Source: JAJDUF01 sp965214295
GTDB taxonomy: Bacteria > Chloroflexota > UBA11872 > UBA12225 > JAJDUF01
Direction: 5' to 3'
Length of the DNA: 64,000 nucleotides
Assembly (NCBI GenBank): GCA_965214295.1
Contig: OZ243944.1
Span: 3,224,001 to 3,288,000 of the forward strand
Shown: piece by piece, positions 57,808 to 64,000 of the stretch
Position numbering within the stretch: position 1 is the stretch's first letter
How the letters are laid out: each line of letters opens with the position of its first letter
The notes under the pieces: model-generated
The model's database searches: none
What the model was told of the DNA's origin: nothing
What the model saw: the letters and a program-made list of their open reading frames with translations, nothing else
Program-made: the position numbers and the translations under genes

Positions 57808-60540
57808 TCAAGCGCCATCATCGGAGGGGATTCCGAGCGCCCAGTCCACTGCCCGGTCAAAGAGCCGGACCATCTCGCCCGTGCTCCGGTGAAATGTAGT
57901 GTCATGCCAGAACAAGAAGACGGTCCTGGCCCGTGCCGGTTGCCCATTCACCAGTTCGGCCCCGGCCTCCGCTGCCAAGATCGCATAGTCATCACCAAAT
58001 CTATGCATCGCCAGTGCTTGTACCCCCGGCCCTTTGCGTGGCCAGGCGATACTGAACGTATCAGGTCGTCGCACCGCAAAAAGATGTTGGTCAGCGGATA
58101 GCCCCGCAGTGATCGGATGGTCAGTGTCTACAATCCGAATGTAGGTTTCGTGATCGCGCGTGCTACCCCAGGGCGTCAACTGTGTCACTGCTAGTAGCCG
58201 CGGCCCCCAGAAGATGAGCGGCGTAGCATTTTGAGCATAGCGCGTCGCCGTGTCGATATCCTGGATAGTGGAGCTGATCAAGAGTAGGTCGTAGCTCGCG
58301 GCGACCTGTGCCGGATCAGGCGTGCTGCTATCTCCGGCCCCGAACACGGTGACCGTGGCGCCCCGCGCCTTCAGATGCGCCATGACGGCAGCATCACCTT
58401 TCATCAACTCGGTGGGCTGTCCCACCAGGAAGGCAATCCGGGTGTCCGGCAGCAGCAGCGGCAGCGACGTCGGGGTATCCGGCACCGGGAGCTGCGGGAG
58501 CAGTGGCCGCAGTTTCTCGGGATCGCTCAGGTGGAGCAGCCGTTGTGCGTTGACCTCCAGCCTGTCCGAGACCCGTTTCAGCGCCGCTTCCCATTGTGCC
58601 ACTGCCGTTGCCGGTTCTTGATCGGGTCGCCAGCGGACCGCCTCCGCCGCCATGGCCGGGCGCAGCTCGGCGCCGAGCGCGGTGAGGCGTTCGCGCACGG
58701 ACTCGGTGGCTAGTGCCCCGGCCAGATGGCGCTCGGCCTGGGCGGTGAAGTAGGTTTGATACTGGGGGCTTGTGAGGAGGCTGGCCAAGAAACTGTGCAT
58801 AACACTGCTAATCACTATCGGACTGAAGGTAACGTCCTCGGTGGCATCGGTTTCCTGGCCTAGGTCAAAGGCCGACTCGGTGTCCCACATGAACAGCTGC
58901 CACCGGGCATCAGACCTACCGCGCATCCGTGCGGCATACCAGTCGCCGCCATCCCAATGAGGCCCCCCGGCCCACAGCCAGAGGATGATGAAGGAAGTGA
59001 AGCTCTCGATGTCAAGCTGCTGCACCGCCCGCTCATACTCTGTTGCCGCGCTCAAGTCCGTACTGGTCAGCCAGTCCGCGAGGTCCTCCCACGCTTCGTG
59101 CTCTTCCGGGTGTCCCTCAGTGGCAGCTTCCACCAAGTCCCAGTCGTCGTGGCCGAAGTGCGTGGCCAGAAAGCGCTCGTCAATCCGCTCGGTCAGGTTG
59201 TACAGTCCCCAGTAGCCCCCATTCAGGTACACCGACACCCAGCGTCCCCGCGCTGCTACCTGGCCCATTGCCCCGTGCAGGTCCCGGACCAGCTGATCCC
59301 GCACGTACATCGCCTCTTCCACGCACCGCGACCCACCCCGGCACTGCCAACCGTCATCGGCTCCCGCTCGCAGCACCAGCCGGTCATATGTCTCGCTGGC
59401 CACAACTCCGGCCGTGCTGGCGCGCTGGCGTGGGCCTTCGACCGCCGGAGCGGTGGCCAGCGACTGCCCCGGCTCAACCCCAAACAGTGGATATGCCAGC
59501 TCCCGCGGCCCATATTCCCCCCGGAAGTACAATCGGAACGACCGCTTGGTGGATTCCCTCCGGCTGCCGCCGCCGTGGATGCGTAACCCCGCGCCCACAC
59601 TGAAGCCCACCTCCCCCTCCGGCGACAGCCACTCCACCGTCACCGGCCGCTCCCATTCTCGGCCGCGCTCCTGTGGGTTGACGTAGATCCCCGTCGCCTC
59701 GTCCCATAGGTGGGCTGGGTCCGTCACCAGCGAGAGCACCGGTCTGCCGGTGCTCTCGCCCACTAGATAGGTCACGGTGGTCATGGCACTGACCGGCACG
59801 CCGTCGCGCAACGCCACCGCCCGTAGCACCGTCGTCTCCCTTACTTCCAAGGGCGCTGTGTACGCCTCGCCCCCCACCGTCGGATGGGACCCGTCCAGCG
59901 TGTAGTACACCGTGCTCTCCGGCAGCGGTGCCGCCAGCTGCACCGTCACCGGCCCGGCAAAGAATCCACTGCCCGGCGTGACCGTTACCGGCGGCGCACC
60001 CGGCGGCGCTCGTGGACTGGTGGTATTCGCCTTACCGGGGGTTGGGGTGGGGAAGAACACCCACTGGTCGAACTCCGTGCCCAGCCGCCCCAGCGAGACA
60101 TCCGTGACCTGCGGGCCGAACGTCACCTCGTCCACCAGTTGCCCGTCCGGGCCAAACAAGCCGACGTACTCCCCGCCGCGGTTCAACCGGAAGCTCGTGT
60201 GCCAGCCCTCCGGTGTGACCTGGTCTCTGCCGGAGGCCCAGATCACCCGAAAGGCGCCCGGTTCCAGCGTCGTGACGGGGAAGGGCCACTTGGTCGGCGC
60301 GGCAGGATCGTCGGTGAGGGTGTAGCCGAGCAGCGGGATGGACGTGTTCGTGGGGTTGTGCAGCTCGATCCAGTCGGGGTAGCCACCCTGGTCGTCGGCC
60401 ATGGTGCGCGTATTCGCCGCCTGGACCTCGGTGATGATGATGGCCGGTGTGGGGGCCTGTGCCGCTGACACGCCAGTGGTGAGCACGACTAGGAGCAGCG
60501 CCAGCAGCAGCGCGCGACCAAGGGGAATCAGCCGACACAT
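57808..60540 (-). CDS. CotH kinase-type exoprotein with lamin-tail and chitobiase-like domains (copy 1)
   Basis: A 910-residue secreted protein. The signal peptide is residues 1-29 (LLLALLLVVLTTGVSAAQA). Domains in order: lamin-tail domain ~33-160 (IIITEVQAANTRTMADDQGG, DWIELHNP), CHB_HEX-type beta domain ~184-262 (VYYTLDGSHPTVGG), CotH kinase-like domain ~265-600 (RIHGGGSRRESTKRSFRLYF, YLNGGYWGLYNLTERIDERF, FMWDTESAFD), a helical region, and a C-terminal ThuA/GATase-like domain ~715-905 (RIAFLVGQPTELMKGDAAVM). CotH kinases phosphorylate secreted proteins in Bacillus spores; in this domain setting they are thought to act on surface proteins. GGGAGG precedes the ATG at 60540 by 8 bases. It is the most complete of three tandem copies. 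Confidence 0.9.
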   Translation of the reverse strand: MCRLIPLGRALLLALLLVVLTTGVSAAQAPTPAIIITEVQAANTRTMADDQGGYPDWIELHNPTNTSIPLLGYTLTDDPAAPTKWPFPVTTLEPGAFRVIWASGRDQVTPEGWHTSFRLNRGGEYVGLFGPDGQLVDEVTFGPQVTDVSLGRLGTEFDQWVFFPTPTPGKANTTSPRAPPGAPPVTVTPGSGFFAGPVTVQLAAPLPESTVYYTLDGSHPTVGGEAYTAPLEVRETTVLRAVALRDGVPVSAMTTVTYLVGESTGRPVLSLVTDPAHLWDEATGIYVNPQERGREWERPVTVEWLSPEGEVGFSVGAGLRIHGGGSRRESTKRSFRLYFRGEYGPRELAYPLFGVEPGQSLATAPAVEGPRQRASTAGVVASETYDRLVLRAGADDGWQCRGGSRCVEEAMYVRDQLVRDLHGAMGQVAARGRWVSVYLNGGYWGLYNLTERIDERFLATHFGHDDWDLVEAATEGHPEEHEAWEDLADWLTSTDLSAATEYERAVQQLDIESFTSFIILWLWAGGPHWDGGDWYAARMRGRSDARWQLFMWDTESAFDLGQETDATEDVTFSPIVISSVMHSFLASLLTSPQYQTYFTAQAERHLAGALATESVRERLTALGAELRPAMAAEAVRWRPDQEPATAVAQWEAALKRVSDRLEVNAQRLLHLSDPEKLRPLLPQLPVPDTPTSLPLLLPDTRIAFLVGQPTELMKGDAAVMAHLKARGATVTVFGAGDSSTPDPAQVAASYDLLLISSTIQDIDTATRYAQNATPLIFWGPRLLAVTQLTPWGSTRDHETYIRIVDTDHPITAGLSADQHLFAVRRPDTFSIAWPRKGPGVQALAMHRFGDDYAILAAEAGAELVNGQPARARTVFLFWHDTTFHRSTGEMVRLFDRAVDWALGIPSDDGA

Positions 60541-60692
60541 AGGGACATCCTCCCAACCACAGGCCCAGGGAGATTTAATCATACCCGACCAAGCATTGGA
60601 CATCTGAACCCGGTGACAAGTCCGGCTGGCAATCATAACTCCACTTTGTATAGGAGGATTAACATAGCTTCATGGCCTTCTCGCTTGCTTGC

Positions 60693-63035
60693 TCAAGTGC
60701 CATCGCTGGAGGGGAGTCCGAGCGCCCAGTCCACCGCCCGGTCAAAGAGCCGGATCGCCTCACCCGTGCTCAGGTGGAAGGTGTTGTGATGCCAGAACAA
60801 GAAGACGGTCCTGGCCTGTGCCGGTTGTCCATTCGATAACTCGGCGCCCACCTCCGCCACCAAGAGCGCGGAGTCGTCACCGAACAGATGCTTGGCCAGC
60901 ACTTGCACCCCTGGCCCTCTAAACGGCCAGGCGACACTGAACGTATCGGGCCGACGCACCACCCGCAGCCGCTCGTCAACGGGTAGATCCGCGGTGATCG
61001 GATGGTCAGCATCCACGATCCGAATATAGATTTGATCCGGGCGGGTGCCCCCCCAGCGTGCCAACTGGGTCGCCTCCAGCAGCAGCGGCCCCCAGAAGAT
61101 CAGCGGCGTCGTGGTCTGGGTGTAGCGTGCTGCTGTATCTAGCTCGTGGATGCTGGAACTGACCAAGAGCAGATCGTGGCTTGCGGCGATCTGTGCCGGA
61201 TCAGGTGTGCTGCTATCGCTGGTTCCGAGCACGGTGACCCTGACGCCCCGTGCTTCCAGGTGTGCCACGACGGCCGCCTCGCCCTCCGTCAGCTCTGCGG
61301 GATGACGCACCAGCAGGGCAATCCGGGTGCTCGGTGGCAACGGCGGCGGCCCCGCTGCCGTTGCCACCGGTGCCGCGAGGTGCGGGAGATGCTGCCGCAG
61401 CGTCTCCGGGTCGCTCAGGTCGTGCAGGCGCTGGGCCTTGGTGTCCAACGTAGCAGCGAGCCGTTGCAGCGCCGCTTCCCACTGCGCTACTGATGTAGCT
61501 GGCTCCTGATCCGGGAGCCAGCGAGCCGCTTCCGCCGCCATGGCCGGGCGCAGCTCGGCCGCCAGCGCGTCAAGGCGTTCGCGCACGGTTGCGGTGGCCA
61601 ACGCTCCGGCCAGCTGTCGCTCGACCTCTGCTGTGAAATAGGCTTGATACTTGGGGTTGGCTAGGAGGCTCGCCAGGATCGGGACGAGGGTACCCTGCGC
61701 CTCGCGGCCGGTCCGACCATACCCCCCAGAGGGTATGTTGGTATCCCCCACGAACAGCCGCCAGCGGGTATCAGGACCGTCACGTATCCGGGCCGCCAGC
61801 CAGTCGTGATTGCCCCAAGCGGTATCTCCTTTCCACAGTCGGAGGATGACGAAAGCGGTGAAGCTCTCGATATCGAGCTGCCGTATTGCCTGCTCGTACT
61901 CCGTTGCCACGCTCAAGTCCGCGCTGGTCAGCCAGTCCGCAAACAGGCGCCAGCGGTGCGCGTTGTTGGGTGCCAGCACTCCTGTCGGTGCGCTGGTATA
62001 CCATGCGCTGGTATTGAGGTGAGTGGACAGGAAGGTGTCGTCGAGGTGCTCGGTGAGGTAGTACGGCCCCCAGTAGTCCCCGTTCAGGTAGAGTGTCACC
62101 CAGCGCCCGTGGGTTGCGACCTGTCCCATCGCCCCGTGCAAGTCTCGCAGCAACTGGTTCCGCACGTACACTGCCTCTGCCACACACTGGGGCAACTCCC
62201 GGCACTGCCAGCTGTCCTGCTCCTCGGCTCGTAGCACCAGTTGGGCATAGGGCTGTCCCGGCTGCGGCCCCAACAGCGGATATGCCAGCTCCCGTGCCCC
62301 ATATTCTTCCCGGAAGTACAACTCGAACGACTGCTTGGCTGCTTCCGTGTGGTCGCCCCTGCCGCGGATGCGGAATCCTGCTGGCGCGCTGAAACCCAAC
62401 TCCCCTTCCGGTGATAGCCACTCCACCGTCACCGGACGCTCCCCGCGCCGGCCGTGCTGCTGCGGGTTGGTGGAGATGCCTGTTGCCTCGTCCCACAGAT
62501 GCGCCGGGTCCGTGACCAGCGACAACACCGGCAGACTGGTGTTCTCCCCCACCAGATAGGTCGCTGTGGTCACGGCACTCACCGGCACTCCGTCGCGCAG
62601 TGCCACCGTCCGCAGCACCGTGGTTTCCGTCACGGACACGGAGTCCGTGTACGCCTGCCCGTCCACCGTCGGGTCGGCTCCGTCCAGCGTGTAGTACAGC
62701 AGGCTGCCCGGGACCGGCGTGTGGAGCTGCACCCCCACCGGGCCGGCAAAGCGCCCACTGCCCGGCTTGACCGCCACCGGCGGCGCACCCGGCGGCGCTC
62801 GTGGAATGGTGGTATTCGCCTTACCGGGGGTTGGGGTGGGGAAGAACACCCATTGGTCGGATAGCGTTCCCAGCCGGCCCTGCGAGACATCCACCGCCTG
62901 TTCGCCGAACGTCACCTCGTCCACCACCTGCCTGCCCGGATCGAACAAGCCTACGTAGCCGCTCGCACGGTTCAGCCGGAAGCTCGTGTGTAAGCCTTCC
63001 GGTGCGACTCGGTCGGCACCTGAGGCCCAGATCAC
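60693..63035 (-). CDS. CotH kinase-type exoprotein (copy 2), start missing, frame open to upstream TAG
   Basis: From the first possible start, GTG 63035, 780 residues; but the frame is open 77 codons further, to 63266, and that stretch encodes the lamin-tail start (IIITEVQAANTHTALDDQGG, DWLELHNPTATPISLLGYSL) with no ATG, GTG or TTG. The mature-type sequence thus lacks signal peptide and start codon. The domain order equals copy 1, including CHB_HEX-like (LYYTLDGADPTVDG), CotH-like (YLNGDYWGPYYLTEHLDDTF) and the ThuA/GATase-like end (RIALLVRHPAELTEGEAAVV). The W-D-x-E-x-x-F site of copies 1 and 3 is changed to LFVGDTNIPSG here, so it is probably inactive as a kinase. An in-frame TAG at 63267 separates it from copy 3. 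Confidence 0.75.
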   Translation of the reverse strand: MIWASGADRVAPEGLHTSFRLNRASGYVGLFDPGRQVVDEVTFGEQAVDVSQGRLGTLSDQWVFFPTPTPGKANTTIPRAPPGAPPVAVKPGSGRFAGPVGVQLHTPVPGSLLYYTLDGADPTVDGQAYTDSVSVTETTVLRTVALRDGVPVSAVTTATYLVGENTSLPVLSLVTDPAHLWDEATGISTNPQQHGRRGERPVTVEWLSPEGELGFSAPAGFRIRGRGDHTEAAKQSFELYFREEYGARELAYPLLGPQPGQPYAQLVLRAEEQDSWQCRELPQCVAEAVYVRNQLLRDLHGAMGQVATHGRWVTLYLNGDYWGPYYLTEHLDDTFLSTHLNTSAWYTSAPTGVLAPNNAHRWRLFADWLTSADLSVATEYEQAIRQLDIESFTAFVILRLWKGDTAWGNHDWLAARIRDGPDTRWRLFVGDTNIPSGGYGRTGREAQGTLVPILASLLANPKYQAYFTAEVERQLAGALATATVRERLDALAAELRPAMAAEAARWLPDQEPATSVAQWEAALQRLAATLDTKAQRLHDLSDPETLRQHLPHLAAPVATAAGPPPLPPSTRIALLVRHPAELTEGEAAVVAHLEARGVRVTVLGTSDSSTPDPAQIAASHDLLLVSSSIHELDTAARYTQTTTPLIFWGPLLLEATQLARWGGTRPDQIYIRIVDADHPITADLPVDERLRVVRRPDTFSVAWPFRGPGVQVLAKHLFGDDSALLVAEVGAELSNGQPAQARTVFLFWHHNTFHLSTGEAIRLFDRAVDWALGLPSSDGT

Positions 63036-63266
63036 CAGAAAGGCGCCCGGTGCCAGGATGCTGGCCGGTAAGTGCCACTTGGTCGGCGCTTCTGGGTCGT
63101 CGGTGAGGGAGTAGCCGAGGAGGGAGATGGGCGTGGCCGTGGGGTTGTGTAGCTCCAGCCAATCGGCGTAGCCACCCTGGTCATCGAGTGCCGTGTGCGT
63201 ATTGGCTGCCTGGACCTCGGTGATAATGATACCCGTCGTCCCGGCTGGTGCTGCCAGTGACGGGGA

Positions 63267-64000
63267 CTACGATGCCGCGCGTGGCGGAAGCAGTTGTTGC
63301 AGTGTCCCCGGATCGCTCAGTTGGCGTAGCTGCTGCTCGCTGGCGTCCAGTGAATCTGCGACCTGTCGCAACGCTGTTTCCCACTGTGCCACCGCCGCTG
63401 CCGGCTCCTGGTCGGGCAGCCAGCGCGCCGCTTCCGCTGCCATTTCCGGGCGCAACTCGGCGGCGAGCGCGGCGAGTCGCTCGCGCACGGACGCAGTGTC
63501 CAGCACACCGGCCAGCTGGCGCTCGATCTGGGCGGTGAAATAGGCGCGATATTGGTCGTTTTGCAGTAAGCCAGCGAGCGCCTGCCCGAGCCGGGTGCCA
63601 CCGATCACCACGCGCTCGAACGTGTTCTCCGTGTTCATGAATGTCGTCTCGGCATCCCAGACGATGAATCGCCACCGACCGTCAGGCCCCTCCCGCGGGC
63701 GTGCCATGATCCGATTATTGTGGGGCCAGTCCACGTTCTGTGCCCAGATGTTCAGTAGGAAGTAATCGGTGAAGTTCGCGATATCGAGCTGCTGTGCTGC
63801 CCGCTCGTACTGTGCCGTCACGCGCAAATCCGCCCCGGCCAGCCAGTCGGCAAACCGGTTCCAGCGGTGCAAGACATCGGCCGGGCTGACATACCATGCG
63901 CTGGCGTCGAAGTGCGTGGCCAGGAAAGTGTCGTCAATGCGCTCGGTGAGGTTGTACAGCCCCCAGTACGTCCCGTTCAGGTACAACGCTACCCAGCGCC
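63267..64000 (-). CDS. CotH kinase-type exoprotein (copy 3), partial at window edge
   Basis: The C-terminal end of another copy; its start lies beyond base 64000. It has YLNGTYWGLYNLTERIDDTF, DWPHNNRIMARPREGPDGRW and the site VWDAETTFMNTENTFERVV intact, so this kinase module looks active. It ends at QQLLPPRAAS-TAG, without the ThuA/GATase-like domain that ends copies 1 and 2. The triplet after the TAG continues in frame into the lamin-tail part of copy 2. The helical region (ERLAALAAELRPEMAAEAAR) is very similar to that of the other copies. Confidence 0.85.
   Translation of the reverse strand, partial: RWVALYLNGTYWGLYNLTERIDDTFLATHFDASAWYVSPADVLHRWNRFADWLAGADLRVTAQYERAAQQLDIANFTDYFLLNIWAQNVDWPHNNRIMARPREGPDGRWRFIVWDAETTFMNTENTFERVVIGGTRLGQALAGLLQNDQYRAYFTAQIERQLAGVLDTASVRERLAALAAELRPEMAAEAARWLPDQEPAAAVAQWETALRQVADSLDASEQQLRQLSDPGTLQQLLPPRAAS

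Overview
The window is about 63% GC and reads like a chromosomal segment of an uncultured, free-living bacterium. The gene content fits a member of the Chloroflexota: a Uma2-type nuclease, repeated phytanoyl-CoA dioxygenase and mandelate-racemase genes, CotH/lamin-tail exoproteins, DUF5615, DUF3800 and DUF2231 genes, and many GC-rich palindromic intergenic repeats. This assignment is an inference from content only; no rRNA is present. The only RNA gene seen is a tRNA-Ala(GGC).

Layout. Bases 1-6.7 kb hold a HicB-HicA pair, a PhyH dioxygenase, an enolase-superfamily enzyme, an AlkD-like glycosylase, and a molybdenum sulfite-oxidase-like enzyme followed directly by a SelA-fold PLP enzyme. From 7 to 23 kb are single metabolic genes: a Gfo/Idh dehydrogenase, an orphan sugar-binding lipoprotein with a collagen-like spacer, a CaiB CoA-transferase, a DegT aminotransferase, a second enolase-superfamily enzyme, threonine aldolase, a VOC protein, a DHA2 exporter, a LysM-M23 peptidase and a formamidase. 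Broken or complete toxin-antitoxin genes lie between them. From 24.8 to 28.5 kb is a glycine-betaine type ABC importer (ProV-ProW-ProX) closed by a strong terminator. From 28.5 to 34.7 kb are a DUF3800 pseudogene, a DUF2231 membrane protein, a GNAT/sugar-isomerase pair, a second PhyH and a PmoA-family (DUF6807) protein. From 35 to 39.6 kb are an isolated IF-1 gene, small membrane proteins, a class III aminotransferase and a split XdhC pair.

From 40 to 44.5 kb is a three-gene MacAB-like exporter (permease, membrane fusion protein, ATPase) whose fusion protein has a greatly lengthened coiled coil. From 44.8 to 48.2 kb are a MenC/N-acylamino-acid-racemase-like enzyme and a heparinase II/III-like lyase. 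From 48.3 to 55.9 kb lies an accessory patch: an HD phosphohydrolase coupled to a YwgA-like protein, two winged-helix proteins, an XRE regulator with a likely leaderless autoregulated promoter, a flavin reductase, a C45 peptidase and an XRE-ImmA/IrrE metallopeptidase. From 55.9 kb to the end are a MetE-like enzyme overlapping a nucleotidyltransferase, and a tandem array of CotH-kinase/lamin-tail exoproteins.

The strongest unusual signals are: (i) the CotH array, where two paralogs run in one frame broken by a single TAG, which looks like a deletion-fusion; (ii) a small antitoxin gene whose C-terminus looks like the tail of its lost PIN toxin; (iii) three dispersed members of a coiled-coil membrane protein family of different length with a conserved leader, one growing by 87-bp tandem repeats; (iv) a roughly 150-180 bp repeat present three times in one orientation, and several palindrome families; (v) a possible MITE; (vi) the coupled HD/YwgA-like pair.
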